From: Rivibacter sp049446155
GTDB lineage: Bacteria; Pseudomonadota; Gammaproteobacteria; Burkholderiales; Burkholderiaceae_C
Assembly (NCBI RefSeq): GCF_049446155.1
Contig: NZ_JBMSEE010000009.1
Coordinates: 124,001 to 188,000 of the forward strand
DNA length: 64,000 nucleotides
Reading direction: 5' to 3'
Below, one piece after another: positions 8,719-17,227 of the stretch; position 1 is the first letter of the stretch, and each line of letters begins with the position of its first letter. The position numbers were made by a program, and so were the translations under genes. Under the pieces are notes generated by a model, which worked only from the letters and a program-made list of their open reading frames with translations, had not been told where the DNA came from and did not search any database.

Positions 8719-9114
8719 TTACTCGGCGGCCGGCTCGGCCGCGGCTTCGGTCGGCTCGGGGCGGTCAACCAGCTCGACGAAGGCCATCGGCGCGTTGTCG
8801 CCGACGCGGAAGCCCATCTTCAGGATGCGGGTGTAGCCGCCCGGCCGCGCCTGGTAGCGCGGGCCCAGCTCGCCGAAGAGCTTGACCACGTTGTCGCGGT
8901 TGCGCAGGCGGTCGAAGGCCAGGCGCTTGTTGGCGACGGTGGGTTCCTTGGCCAGCGTGATCAGCGGCTCGACGACGCGGCGCAGTTCCTTGGCCTTGGG
9001 GACCGTGGTCTTGATGGCCTCGTGCTCGATGAGCGAATTGGCCATGTTGCGCAGCATCGCGAGACGGTGCGAGCTGGTGCGGTTGAGCTTACGAAGCCCT
9101 TGACGGTGACGCAT
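8719..9114 (-). CDS. rplQ: 50S ribosomal protein L17
   Basis: Large-subunit protein L17, 131 residues against 127 in E. coli. It begins MRHRQGLRKLNRTSSHR, the invariant L17 N-terminus. The C-terminus carries a short acidic Ala/Glu tail (EPTEAAAEPAAE) beyond the conserved core. It is the last gene of the alpha operon, directly after rpoA as in most proteobacteria. Confidence 0.98.
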   Translation of the reverse strand: MRHRQGLRKLNRTSSHRLAMLRNMANSLIEHEAIKTTVPKAKELRRVVEPLITLAKEPTVANKRLAFDRLRNRDNVVKLFGELGPRYQARPGGYTRILKMGFRVGDNAPMAFVELVDRPEPTEAAAEPAAE

Positions 9115-9209
9115 GGTGCTTTCCTTTCCTTATGTCTTCCGCCAGCCGGATCAGGTACTGGCGGGTGCACCGGCCGCGCGCGTCGTTCGACCGCGCGGCC
9201 ACTCTCTCA

Positions 9210-10214
9210 TTAACGCTTGTCGAGGCCTTGCGGCGGCCAGTTCTCGAGGCGCGCGCCCAGCGTGAGGCCGCGCGAAGCCAGCACTTCCTTGATCTCGTTG
9301 AGCGACTTGCGACCCAGGTTCGGGGTCTTGAGCAGCTCGGTCTCGGTGCGCTGGATCAGGTCGCCGATGTAGTAGATGTTCTCGGCCTTCAGGCAGTTGG
9401 CCGAACGCACGGTAAGTTCGAGCTCGTCAACCGGGCGCAGCAGGATCGGGTCGAACTGCTGCTGGCGCGACGCGGCCGGCGCCTCGAAGGCGGCCAGCTC
9501 GCTGCCCTCGAGCTGCGCGAACACGGCGAGCTGTTCGACCAGGATCTTGGCCGACGCGCGGATCGCTTCCTCCGGCGTGATCGCGCCGTTGGTCTCGATC
9601 TCCATCACGAGCTTGTCGAGGTCGGTGCGCTGCTCGACGCGCGCGCTCTCGACGGTGTAGCTCACGCGCTTGACCGGCGAGAACGAGGCGTCGAGGACGA
9701 TGCGGCCGATCGACTTGGTCGGCTCGTCGCCATAGCGGCGCAGGCTGCCCGGCACGTAGCCGCGGCCCTTCTCGACCTTGATCTGCATGTCGATCTTGCC
9801 GCCTTGCGACAGGTGGGCGATCACATGCTCCGGGTTGATGATTTCGACGTCGTGCGGCGTCTGGATATCGCCTGCGGTGACCGGGCCTTCGCCGTCCTTG
9901 CGCAGCACCAGCGTGACTTCGTCGCGGTTGTGCAGCTTGAACACCACGCCCTTGAGGTTGAGCATGATGTGGACGACGTCTTCCTGGGCGCCGTCGATGG
10001 CCGAGTACTCGTGCAGCACGCCGGCGATCGTGACTTCGGTCGGCGCGTAGCCCACCATCGACGACAGCAGCACGCGGCGCAGCGCGTTGCCCAGAGTGTG
10101 GCCGTAGCCGCGCTCGAACGGCTCGAGCGTGACCTTGGCACGCTGGGCACCACCCAGCGGGGCGGTCAGCGGCTCGACGTTGATGGCTTTGGGCTTCAGC
10201 AGATTCGTTTGCAT
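9210..10214 (-). CDS. rpoA: RNA polymerase alpha subunit
   Basis: Alpha subunit, 334 residues (329 in E. coli). The N-terminal dimerisation domain contains GYGHTLGNALRRVLLSS (about residues 35-51). The C-terminal domain, which contacts UP elements and activators, contains the helix-hairpin-helix segment RTETELLKTPNLGRKSLNEIKE. The gene lies between rpsD and rplQ, the normal alpha-operon position. The 95-base gap to rplQ carries no obvious promoter. Confidence 0.99.
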   Translation of the reverse strand: MQTNLLKPKAINVEPLTAPLGGAQRAKVTLEPFERGYGHTLGNALRRVLLSSMVGYAPTEVTIAGVLHEYSAIDGAQEDVVHIMLNLKGVVFKLHNRDEVTLVLRKDGEGPVTAGDIQTPHDVEIINPEHVIAHLSQGGKIDMQIKVEKGRGYVPGSLRRYGDEPTKSIGRIVLDASFSPVKRVSYTVESARVEQRTDLDKLVMEIETNGAITPEEAIRASAKILVEQLAVFAQLEGSELAAFEAPAASRQQQFDPILLRPVDELELTVRSANCLKAENIYYIGDLIQRTETELLKTPNLGRKSLNEIKEVLASRGLTLGARLENWPPQGLDKR

Positions 10215-10271
10215 TGAGTCCTGTTCCTCTCAATACCCTCGGCTCGTTACACCGATAAGGCTGGCGGACCA

Positions 10272-10347
10272 TGCCGGGCGCGTACGCCTCGCGACGTGCC
10301 CGGCAAGCCGGCGCGAGGGAAGCGCGCGCGGCCGGCGGCCGCGCGCG
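10272..10347 (-). promoter_or_regulatory. two GC-rich hairpins between rpsD and rpoA
   Basis: The rpsD-rpoA spacer folds into an 11-bp stem (CGCGCGCGGCC / GGCCGCGCGCG, 3-base loop, 10323-10347), followed on the transcript by an 8-bp stem (TGCCGGGC / GCCCGGCA, 10272-10305). Neither has a T-run. They could slow RNA decay or tune the rpsD:rpoA ratio; that role is a guess. Confidence 0.4.
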
Positions 10348-10359
10348 ATGTCTGATGGA

Positions 10360-10983
10360 TCAGCGCGAGTAGAGCTCGACGATGAGCGACTCGTTGATCT
10401 CGGCACCGAACTCGTCGCGGTCCGGCACCTTCTTGAACACGCCTTCGAGCTTGGCCGCATCGACTTGCACCCAGGCCGGCAGACCGATCGACTCGGCCAG
10501 CTTCATGGCTTCGGTGACGCGCAGCTGCTTCTTGGCCTTCTCGCGCACGGCGACCGTGTCGCCGACCTTCACGAGATAGGAAGCGATGTTGACGACCTCG
10601 CCGTTCACCACGATGCCCTTGTGCGAGACCAGCTGGCGCGCTTCGGCGCGGGTCGACGCAAAGCCCATGCGATAGACGACGTTGTCCAGGCGCGATTCGA
10701 GCAGCGACAGCAGGTTGGCGCCGGTGTTGCCCTTGCGGCGCTCTGCCTCGGCGAAATAGCGGCGGAACTGGCGCTCGAGGACGCCGTACATGCGCTTGAC
10801 CTTCTGCTTCTCGCGCAGCTGGATGCCGAAGTCGCTGGTGCGCGAACCCGAGGTACGGCCATGCTGGCCGGGCTTGGATTCGAACTTCGCCTTGTCGCTG
10901 ATGGCGCGGCGAGCGCTCTTCAGGAACAGGTCGGTGCCTTCACGGCGGGACAGTTTGGCCTTGGGGCCGAGGTAACGTGCCAC
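10360..10983 (-). CDS. rpsD: 30S ribosomal protein S4
   Basis: Primary 16S-rRNA-binding protein S4, 207 residues (206 in E. coli). The N-terminus MARYLGPKAKLSRREG is standard, without the zinc-type four-cysteine cluster, so this is the zinc-independent form. The S4 RNA-binding domain covers about residues 97-160 (LESRLDNVVYRMGFASTR). In E. coli S4 represses the alpha operon by binding its leader. Here an unusually long 209-base gap precedes rpsD, with promoter-like sequence (see separate entry). Confidence 0.98.
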   Translation of the reverse strand: MARYLGPKAKLSRREGTDLFLKSARRAISDKAKFESKPGQHGRTSGSRTSDFGIQLREKQKVKRMYGVLERQFRRYFAEAERRKGNTGANLLSLLESRLDNVVYRMGFASTRAEARQLVSHKGIVVNGEVVNIASYLVKVGDTVAVREKAKKQLRVTEAMKLAESIGLPAWVQVDAAKLEGVFKKVPDRDEFGAEINESLIVELYSR

Positions 10984-11161
10984 GTTGCTTTCCTTCGTTG
11001 TCTGACGCGGCCTTCAAAGGCTGCGCGAGTCTGGCGGGTATTGTTCTGAACGCTCAGACGGTGGGCTTATCGAAGTTCGGCCTGGCAATGCGCGAGGCCG
11101 GCGCTTCAGCGAAAGAGCCGGCGAGGCACGAGGGCCAAGCCGGCTTGTCGGGAAACCCCGA

Positions 11162-11185
11162 ATTGTAGCGCGCCGTCGGGCGCGC
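11162..11185 (-). promoter_or_regulatory. hairpin and -10-like box in the rpsK-rpsD gap
   Basis: Just past the rpsK stop the minus strand has a 7-bp stem GCGCGCC / GGCGCGC (11168-11185) immediately followed by TACAAT (11167-11162), a 5/6 match to a -10 box. No good -35 is present. It could be an end of one transcript, an internal promoter for rpsD-rpoA-rplQ, or both. Confidence 0.35.
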
Positions 11186-11192
11186 CCGAACC

Positions 11193-11597
11193 TTAGATGC
11201 GGCGACGCTTCTGCGGGCGGCAGCCGTTGTGCGGGATCGGCGTCACGTCGGAGATCGACACGATGCGGATGCCCAGCGAGGCCAGCGCGCGCACCGACGA
11301 TTCGCGACCCGGGCCGGGGCCCTTGATCTGAACTTCCAGGTTCTTGATGCCCTGGTCGATCGCCGCGCGACCGGCGTTTTCCGCCGCCACCTGGGCCGCG
11401 AACGGGGTCGACTTGCGCGAGCCCTTGAAGCCCTGGCCGCCGCTCGACGCCCACGACAGCGAATTGCCCTGGCGGTCGGTGATCGTGATGATGGTGTTGT
11501 TGAACGACGCGTGGACGTGCGCAATGCCGTCCGCAACGTTCTTGCGGACCTTCTTGCGAACGCGCGAGGCGGCGTTGTTGACAGGTGCTTTGGCCAT
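11193..11597 (-). CDS. rpsK: 30S ribosomal protein S11
   Basis: Small-subunit platform protein S11, 134 residues (129 in E. coli). The conserved segments HVHASFNNTIITITDRQG and SSGGQGFKGSRKSTPFAAQ are present, and the C-terminus ends in the typical HNGCRPQKRRRI. It lies between rpsM and rpsD as in the standard alpha operon, but the following gap is larger than usual. Confidence 0.98.
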   Translation of the reverse strand: MAKAPVNNAASRVRKKVRKNVADGIAHVHASFNNTIITITDRQGNSLSWASSGGQGFKGSRKSTPFAAQVAAENAGRAAIDQGIKNLEVQIKGPGPGRESSVRALASLGIRIVSISDVTPIPHNGCRPQKRRRI

Positions 11598-11647
11598 GCT
11601 AGATCTCTTTCAGTGTCAGGCGCGGTGCAGTGCGAGATGCTCGCGCG

Positions 11648-12013
11648 TCACTTCTTCTGCGCGGTCGGCGACTTGCGCGGGCCCTTGCGGGTGCGCGCGT
11701 TCGTGCGCGTGCGCTGACCGCGCACCGGCAGGCCGCGACGATGGCGGAAGCCGCGATAGCAGCCCAGGTCCATCAGTCGCTTGATGTTGATCGTGGTCTC
11801 GCGACGCAGATCGCCTTCGATCGTGAGCTGGCCGACGGCGTCACGGATCTTCTCGAGATCCGAGTCGGTCAGGTCCTTGATCTTCTTGTCGAAGGGGATG
11901 CCGCAAGTCGTGCAGATCTTCTGGGCGGTCGTACGGCCGATGCCGTAGATCGAGGTCAGACCGATCTCCGCGTGCTTGTGCGGCGGAATATTGATGCCGG
12001 CGATACGTGCCAT
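11648..12013 (-). CDS. rpsM: 30S ribosomal protein S13
   Basis: Small-subunit head protein S13, 121 residues (118 in E. coli), which contacts the P-site tRNA and forms intersubunit bridges. It starts MARIAGINIPPHKH and has the helix-hairpin-helix core (SIYGIGRTTAQKIC) and a basic C-terminal tail (RTRTNARTRKGPRK). It lies 30 bases downstream of rpmJ. Confidence 0.98.
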   Translation of the reverse strand: MARIAGINIPPHKHAEIGLTSIYGIGRTTAQKICTTCGIPFDKKIKDLTDSDLEKIRDAVGQLTIEGDLRRETTINIKRLMDLGCYRGFRHRRGLPVRGQRTRTNARTRKGPRKSPTAQKK

Positions 12014-12043
12014 GTTCGTCCTCTATGCCTTAAGCGCTGTCGA

Positions 12044-12157
12044 TCAGCCCTGGCGCTGCTTATGGCGCGGGTCGGTGCAGATCACGCGCACCACACCCTT
12101 GCGGCGGATGATCTTGCAGTTGCGGCACATCTTCTTGACCGATGCGGCTACCTTCAT
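12044..12157 (-). CDS. rpmJ: 50S ribosomal protein L36
   Basis: A 37-residue protein beginning MKVAASVKKMCRNCK and ending DPRHKQRQG. Two Cys in CRNC, a third in VICTDP and the His in PRHKQ form the zinc ribbon, so this is the zinc-binding form of L36. The strong site AGGAG precedes its ATG. Position between infA and rpsM is the usual one in betaproteobacteria. Confidence 0.96.
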   Translation of the reverse strand: MKVAASVKKMCRNCKIIRRKGVVRVICTDPRHKQRQG

Positions 12158-12208
12158 GGTCTTCTCCTAGACTTCCTCTAGCGTGCTTCCGGGGCTTTCG
12201 CTTGTCGC

Positions 12209-12427
12209 TCACTTCGCCCGGAAGACGATGCGAGCCCGACTCAAATCGTAGGGCGTCAATTCGACGGTGACTTTGTCGCCCGGCAGGATGCGGATGTAGT
12301 GCATGCGCATCTTTCCCGAGATATGCCCGAGAACCACATGCCCGTTTTCCAGCTTCACGCGGAACGTCGCATTGGGCAGGTTCTCGAGGATCTCGCCCTG
12401 CATCTGGATGACATCATCCTTCGCCAT
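12209..12427 (-). CDS. infA: translation initiation factor IF-1
   Basis: IF-1, 72 residues, the same length as in E. coli. It binds the A site of the 30S subunit during initiation. The OB-fold sequence is complete: MAKDDVIQMQGEILENLPN at the start, and the core HISGKMRMHYIRILPGDKV. The gene is placed between secY and rpmJ, a common betaproteobacterial arrangement; in E. coli infA is elsewhere. Confidence 0.98.
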   Translation of the reverse strand: MAKDDVIQMQGEILENLPNATFRVKLENGHVVLGHISGKMRMHYIRILPGDKVTVELTPYDLSRARIVFRAK

Positions 12428-12449
12428 ATGTGCGCCGTGATTCCTTTGT

Positions 12450-13760
12450 TCAGCTGGCCTTGAAATTGGCCTTCTTGAGCAGCGATTCGTACTGCTGACT
12501 CATCACGTAACTCTGCACCTGGGCCCAGAAGTCCATCGTCACGACAACGATGATCAGCAGGGACGTGCCGCCGAAATAGAACGGCACGTTGTACTTGAGC
12601 ACCAGGAACTCCGGCAGCAGGCACACGGCGGTGATGTACACGGCGCCGCCGAGCGTCAGCCGGCCAAGGATCTTGTCGATGTGCTTCGCGGTCTGTTCGC
12701 CCGGGCGGATGCCCGGAATGAACGCGCCGCTCTTCTTCAGGTTGTCGGCGGTCTCGCGGCTGTTGAACACGAGCGCCGTATAGAAGAAGCAGAAAAACAC
12801 GATCGCCGCGGCATACAGCATCACGTAGATCGGCTGACCCGGCGACAGCGCCGAGGCGATGTCCTTCAGCCAGCGCAGGCTGTCGCCCGTGGCGAACCAG
12901 CTCACCACCGTGGCCGGCAGCAGGATGATCGACGACGCGAAGATCGGCGGGATCACACCGGCCATGTTGATCTTCAACGGCAGGTGCGACGACTGGCCGC
13001 CGTAGACACGGTTGCCAACCTGGCGCTTGGCGTAGTTCACCAGGATCTTGCGCTGGCCACGCTCGACGAAGACGACGAGGTAGGTCACGACCAACACAAT
13101 CGCGATGATGAACAGCGACGCCAGGATGCTCATCGCACCGGTGCGCACCAGCTCGAACAGCCCGCCAAGCGCGCTCGGCAGCCCCGCGGCAATGCCCGCG
13201 AAGATGATGATCGAGATGCCGTTGCCCAGACCGCGCTCGGTGATCTGCTCGCCGAGCCACATCAGAAACATCGTGCCGGCCACCAGGCTCACGACCGCCG
13301 TCATGCGGAAACCCACGCCCGGGTTCAGCACCAGCCCGGCCGAGCCTTCCAGCGCGAGCGCAATGCCCAGCGACTGGAAGATCGCGAGGCCGAGCGTGCC
13401 GTAGCGCGTGTACTGCGTGATCTTGCGGCGACCCGCCTCGCCTTCCTTCTTCAGCGCCTCCAGGCTCGGCACCACGTAGGTCATCAGCTGCATGATGATC
13501 GACGCCGAGATGTAGGGCATGATGCCCAGCGCGAAGACGGTGAAGCGCGACAGCGCACCGCCGGAGAACATGTTGAACAGGCTCAGGATGCCGCCCTGCT
13601 GGCCCTTGAACAGCTGCTGCAGCTGGTTCGGGTCGATGCCGGGCACGGGGATATGCGCCCCGATCCGGTAGACCACGAGGGCGAGCACCAGGAAGACAAG
13701 CCGGCGACGCAGGTCGCCGAACTTGCCGGTCTTGGCCAACTGGGTTGCGTTCGTTGCCAC
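12450..13760 (-). CDS. secY: protein translocase subunit SecY
   Basis: Central channel subunit of the Sec translocon, 436 residues (443 in E. coli), with ten predicted membrane helices. The N-terminal YRIGAHIPVPGID segment and the plug/first-helix region LSLFNMFSGGALSRFTVFALGIMPYI identify it. Cytoplasmic loops that bind SecA and the ribosome include FVERGQRKILVNYAKRQVG and FKNS-like ETADNLKKSGAFIPGIRPG. The partner secE is about 28 kb away beside nusG. It follows rplO as in the spc operon. Confidence 0.98.
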   Translation of the reverse strand: MATNATQLAKTGKFGDLRRRLVFLVLALVVYRIGAHIPVPGIDPNQLQQLFKGQQGGILSLFNMFSGGALSRFTVFALGIMPYISASIIMQLMTYVVPSLEALKKEGEAGRRKITQYTRYGTLGLAIFQSLGIALALEGSAGLVLNPGVGFRMTAVVSLVAGTMFLMWLGEQITERGLGNGISIIIFAGIAAGLPSALGGLFELVRTGAMSILASLFIIAIVLVVTYLVVFVERGQRKILVNYAKRQVGNRVYGGQSSHLPLKINMAGVIPPIFASSIILLPATVVSWFATGDSLRWLKDIASALSPGQPIYVMLYAAAIVFFCFFYTALVFNSRETADNLKKSGAFIPGIRPGEQTAKHIDKILGRLTLGGAVYITAVCLLPEFLVLKYNVPFYFGGTSLLIIVVVTMDFWAQVQSYVMSQQYESLLKKANFKAS

Positions 13761-13794
13761 GCGGTGGTTCCGGTGTTGCGAGCCGATTCAGCCG

Positions 13795-14226
13795 TCAGGC
13801 GAGCGAGCCGCCCGCGGCTTCGATCGCGGCCTTCGCGCCCGCGGTCGCGCCGATGCCCTTGAGCACGACCTTCTTGGTCAGCTCGCCGGACTTGATCACC
13901 TTCACGTTCTTGGCGAGCTCGGGCACCAGGCCGGCTTGCTTGAGCGTGAGCAGATCGACCTCGTCGGCCGCGAGCTTTTGCAGCGCGGCGAGCGAGATCT
14001 CGGCGTTGTACTTGGCGGTCGTCGACTTGAAGCCGCGCTTGGGCAGGCGACGCTGCAGCGGCATCTGGCCGCCTTCGAAGCCCACCTTGTGGTAGCCACC
14101 GGCGCGCGACTTCTGACCCTTGTGGCCGCGACCCGCGGTCTTGCCCAGGCCCGAGCCGATGCCGCGGCCGACGCGACGCTTGGCGTGCTTGGCACCCGCG
14201 CCCGGCTTGATCGTGTTCAGTTGCAT
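13795..14226 (-). CDS. rplO: 50S ribosomal protein L15
   Basis: L15, 143 residues (144 in E. coli). The Gly/Arg/Lys-rich N-terminal extension that threads into 23S rRNA (RRVGRGIGSGLGKTAGRGHKGQ) is clear, followed by the globular domain ending in the usual Ala-rich C-terminus. It lies between rpmD and secY. Confidence 0.98.
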   Translation of the reverse strand: MQLNTIKPGAGAKHAKRRVGRGIGSGLGKTAGRGHKGQKSRAGGYHKVGFEGGQMPLQRRLPKRGFKSTTAKYNAEISLAALQKLAADEVDLLTLKQAGLVPELAKNVKVIKSGELTKKVVLKGIGATAGAKAAIEAAGGSLA

Positions 14227-14248
14227 CGTGTTCTCCAGCGCGCCGTGC

Positions 14249-14434
14249 TCAGAGCACCTGCACGAGGTAGCTGATCTTGTTGATCATGCCGCGCACCGCC
14301 GGCGTGTCTTCCAGCGTGGAGACACTGTTCAGCTTGCGCAGGCCGAGACCGGCGACGGTGGCGCGATGCGACTCGCGCGTACCGATCGGGCTCTTGACCA
14401 GCTTGACGGTGACCGTCTTCTTCTGCGTCGTCAT
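14249..14434 (-). CDS. rpmD: 50S ribosomal protein L30
   Basis: L30, 61 residues (59 in E. coli). The conserved core VKSPIGTRESHRATVAGLGLRK and the following helix RGMINKISYLVQV are present. A small spc-operon gene between rpsE and rplO. Confidence 0.97.
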   Translation of the reverse strand: MTTQKKTVTVKLVKSPIGTRESHRATVAGLGLRKLNSVSTLEDTPAVRGMINKISYLVQVL

Positions 14435-14457
14435 GATGAATGCTCCGAAGCCGCCGC

Positions 14458-14976
14458 TCAGTTGAAGAGCTCTTCGACCGTCTTGCCGCGCTTGGCCGCG
14501 ATCTCGGCCGGCGTGGTCGAGGCCGTCAGCGCCGCGAACGTGGCACGGACCATGTTGTACGGATTGCTCGAGCCCAGGCTCTTGGCGACGATGTCCTTGA
14601 CGCCCATGACGTCGAAGATCGCGCGCATCGGGCCGCCGGCGATCACGCCGGTACCGGCCACGGCCGGCGCCAGCAGCACCTTGGCTGCGCCGTGCTCGCC
14701 CACCACGTTGTGATGGATCGTGCCGTCCTTCAGGCTGACCTTGACCATGTTGCGGCGGGCCGCTTCCATGGCCTTCTGCACCGCCACGGGCACTTCCTTG
14801 GCCTTGCCCTGGCCCATGCCGACGCGGCCGTCGCCGTCGCCGACCACGGTCAGCGCCGCGAAGCTCATCGTGCGGCCACCCTTGACGACCTTGGTCACGC
14901 GATTGACCTGGATCATCTTCTCGCGCATCCCGTCGTCGCGACCTTCGTCGGCAACCTTCGGTTGAAACTTAGCCAT
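14458..14976 (-). CDS. rpsE: 30S ribosomal protein S5
   Basis: S5, 172 residues (167 in E. coli), which helps to form the mRNA entry channel and contributes to accuracy. The N-terminal dsRNA-binding domain includes VTKVVKGGRTMSFAALTVVGDG, the loop region where spectinomycin-resistance changes occur in other species; nothing there looks mutated. The C-terminal GHMP-like fold has GTGVIAGGPMRAIFDVMGVKD. Standard spc-operon position. Confidence 0.98.
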   Translation of the reverse strand: MAKFQPKVADEGRDDGMREKMIQVNRVTKVVKGGRTMSFAALTVVGDGDGRVGMGQGKAKEVPVAVQKAMEAARRNMVKVSLKDGTIHHNVVGEHGAAKVLLAPAVAGTGVIAGGPMRAIFDVMGVKDIVAKSLGSSNPYNMVRATFAALTASTTPAEIAAKRGKTVEELFN

Positions 14977-15009
14977 TTGCTTTGTCCTTCGCCTTGTGTC
15001 GCGCGCCGA

Positions 15010-15375
15010 TCAGAACTGCAGGCCCGCTTCGCGCGCTGCCTCGGCCAGCGCCTTGACGCGGCCGTGGTAGGCGAAGCCGGCGCGGTCGAACGCGACCTTC
15101 TCGATGCCGGCGGCCTTGGCCTTCTCGGCGATGCGCTTGCCGACGATCGCGGCAGCGGCGGCATTGCCGCCCTTGCCGGCGGCGCCGAGCTGCTCGCGCA
15201 CTTCCTTCTCGGCGGTCGAGGCGCTGGCAAGCACCTTCTGGCCGTCGTCGGAGATGACGCTTGCGTAGATGTGCAGGTTGGAGCGGAAGACCGTCAGACG
15301 CGCAACGCGCTGCAGGGCAATGCGCACGCGGGTTTGACGGGCACGGCGCAGACGCTGCTCTTTGCTGTTCAACAT
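15010..15375 (-). CDS. rplR: 50S ribosomal protein L18
   Basis: L18, 121 residues (117 in E. coli), a 5S-rRNA-binding protein. The start MLNSKEQRLRRARQTRVRI was chosen because it matches the family N-terminus and is preceded by AGGAGCACGCG; the frame is open further upstream but that part overlaps rplF. The C-terminal FDRAGFAYHGRVKALAEAAREAGLQF is typical. Confidence 0.97.
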   Translation of the reverse strand: MLNSKEQRLRRARQTRVRIALQRVARLTVFRSNLHIYASVISDDGQKVLASASTAEKEVREQLGAAGKGGNAAAAAIVGKRIAEKAKAAGIEKVAFDRAGFAYHGRVKALAEAAREAGLQF

Positions 15376-15385
15376 CGCGTGCTCC

Positions 15386-15919
15386 TTACTTCTTCTTCGT
15401 TTCCTTGAGGACCACACGCTCATCGGCGTAGCGGATCCCCTTGCCCTTGTACGGCTCGGGCGGACGGATCGCGCGCACTTCGGCGGCGATCTGGCCCACG
15501 ACCTGGCGGTCCGAACCCTTGATCAGGATCTCGGTCTGGGTCGGGCACTCCACCTTGATGCCGGCGGGCATTTCCTTGACCACCGGATGCGAGAAGCCGA
15601 TCTGCAGGTTCAGCTTGGCGCCTTGAGCCTGGGCACGGAAGCCCACGCCGACCAGCGTGAGCTTCTTCTCGAAGCCCTTGCTGACGCCATTGACCATGTT
15701 CGCGACCAGCGCACGCATCGTGCCGCTCATCGCGTTCGCGGCGGCGGTCTCGTCTTGCGGCGTGAACGTCAGCTTGCCGCCTTCGTTCTTGACCGTGACC
15801 AGCTGGTTGACCGGGCGCACCAGGGTCGCCAGCGGACCCTTGACGCTGATCTGCTCGGCCGTGATCGACACGTCCACGCCTTGCGGGACGGCGACGGGCA
15901 TCTTTCCAACGCGGGACAT
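15386..15919 (-). CDS. rplF: 50S ribosomal protein L6
   Basis: L6, 177 residues, identical in length to E. coli L6. The two repeated domains are visible, and the C-terminal signature RPPEPYKGKGIRYADE, which binds the sarcin-ricin region of 23S rRNA, is intact. It begins MSRVGKMPVAVPQGV. Spc operon, between rpsH and rplR. Confidence 0.98.
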   Translation of the reverse strand: MSRVGKMPVAVPQGVDVSITAEQISVKGPLATLVRPVNQLVTVKNEGGKLTFTPQDETAAANAMSGTMRALVANMVNGVSKGFEKKLTLVGVGFRAQAQGAKLNLQIGFSHPVVKEMPAGIKVECPTQTEILIKGSDRQVVGQIAAEVRAIRPPEPYKGKGIRYADERVVLKETKKK

Positions 15920-15937
15920 TGCTTGAGCTCCTTCGCG

Positions 15938-16333
15938 TCAGGCGACGTAGCACAGCACCTCGCCGCCGATACCGGCAGCGCGGGCCTTGCGGTCCGTCAT
16001 CACGCCCTTGGGCGTGGTCACGATCGCCACGCCGAGGCCGTTCATGACCTGCGGGATCGAATGGCGACCACGGTAGATGCGCAGGCCGGGACGGCTCACG
16101 CGCTCGAGACGCTCGATCACCGGACGGCCGGCGTAGTACTTCAGCGAGATCTCGAGCTCGGGCTTGTTGGCCTCGGCCTTGACGGCGAAACCGTCGATGT
16201 AGCCCTCGTCCTTCAGGACCTGGGCGATCGCGACTTTCAGCTTCGACGCAGGCATCGCGACGACGGCCTTTTCGACCATCTGCGCGTTGCGGATGCGCGT
16301 CAGCATGTCGGCGATGGGATCACTCATGCTCAT
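15938..16333 (-). CDS. rpsH: 30S ribosomal protein S8
   Basis: S8, 131 residues (130 in E. coli), a primary assembly protein that in E. coli also represses the spc operon by binding near rplE. MSMSDPIADMLTRIRNAQ is the canonical start, so the first of the two ATGs is used. The C-terminal motif VMTDRKARAAGIGGEVLCYVA completes the fold. Confidence 0.98.
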   Translation of the reverse strand: MSMSDPIADMLTRIRNAQMVEKAVVAMPASKLKVAIAQVLKDEGYIDGFAVKAEANKPELEISLKYYAGRPVIERLERVSRPGLRIYRGRHSIPQVMNGLGVAIVTTPKGVMTDRKARAAGIGGEVLCYVA

Positions 16334-16359
16334 GGGATGACTCCTGGATCAGCGCCGAC

Positions 16360-16665
16360 TTACCAGCTGGCCTTGACGACACCGGGGATGTCGCCCTTGA
16401 ACGCCAGCTCACGGATCTTGGTACGCGCCAGACCGAAGGTGCGGAACGTGCCGCGGGGGCGGCCGGTCAGCTCGCAGCGGTTGCGCAGGCGGGTCGGGTT
16501 CGCGTTGCGCGGCAGCTTCTGCAGCGCCAGGCGCGCGAGATAACGCTCTTCGTCCGACTTGCTGGCGTCGTCGATGATCGCCTTCAGTTCGGCGTACTTC
16601 TTCGCGAACTTGGCAACCAGCTGTTCGCGCTTTTGCTCACGTTGCTTGAGAGAAAGCTTGGCCAC
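16360..16665 (-). CDS. rpsN: 30S ribosomal protein S14
   Basis: S14, 101 residues, the same length as E. coli. It is the long, zinc-free form: only one Cys (CELTGRPRGTFRTFGL) is seen in place of the CxxC pairs of the short form. The start is GTG at 16665, eight bases downstream of the rplE stop, with GAGGTGCCCT ahead of it. Standard position between rplE and rpsH. Confidence 0.97.
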   Translation of the reverse strand: MAKLSLKQREQKREQLVAKFAKKYAELKAIIDDASKSDEERYLARLALQKLPRNANPTRLRNRCELTGRPRGTFRTFGLARTKIRELAFKGDIPGVVKASW

Positions 16666-16673
16666 AGGGCACC

Positions 16674-17213
16674 TCAGTTCTTGAACGGGAACTTGAAGGC
16701 GGCGAGCAGGGCCTTGGCCTCCTCGTCGGTCTTCGCGGTCGTCGTGATGCTGATATTCATGCCGCGGAGAGCGTCGATCTTGTCGTACTCGATCTCCGGG
16801 AAGATGATTTGTTCTTTGACGCCGATGTTGTAGTTGCCACGGCCGTCGAACGAGCGACCCGAGATGCCGCGGAAGTCGCGCACGCGAGGCAGCGCGATCG
16901 TCACGAAGCGATCCAGGAATTCGTACATGCGCACGCCACGCAGCGTGACCATGCAGCCGATGGGCACGTTCTCGCGGATCTTGAAGCCCGCGATGGCCTT
17001 TTTCGACTTGGTGACGACGGGCTTCTGGCCGGCGATCTTGGTCAGGTCGCCAACGGCGTGCTCCATGACCTTCTTGTCGGACACCGCTTCGCTCACGCCC
17101 ATGTTGAGCGTGATCTTCTCGAGGCGGGGCACCTCCATCACCGACTTGTAGCCAAACTTCTTGACGAGGTCGGCCACGACCTTGTCGCGGTAGAACTGTT
17201 GCAGACGAGCCAT
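16674..17213 (-). CDS. rplE: 50S ribosomal protein L5
   Basis: L5, 179 residues, the same as E. coli, a 5S-rRNA and P-site tRNA contact protein. Recognised from KITLNMGVSEAVSDKK, the central TKSKKAIAGFKIRENVPIG and the C-terminal EEAKALLAAFKFPFKN. It lies 14 bases from rplX in the spc operon. Confidence 0.98.
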   Translation of the reverse strand: MARLQQFYRDKVVADLVKKFGYKSVMEVPRLEKITLNMGVSEAVSDKKVMEHAVGDLTKIAGQKPVVTKSKKAIAGFKIRENVPIGCMVTLRGVRMYEFLDRFVTIALPRVRDFRGISGRSFDGRGNYNIGVKEQIIFPEIEYDKIDALRGMNISITTTAKTDEEAKALLAAFKFPFKN

Positions 17214-17227
17214 GTGAACCTCTCGCG

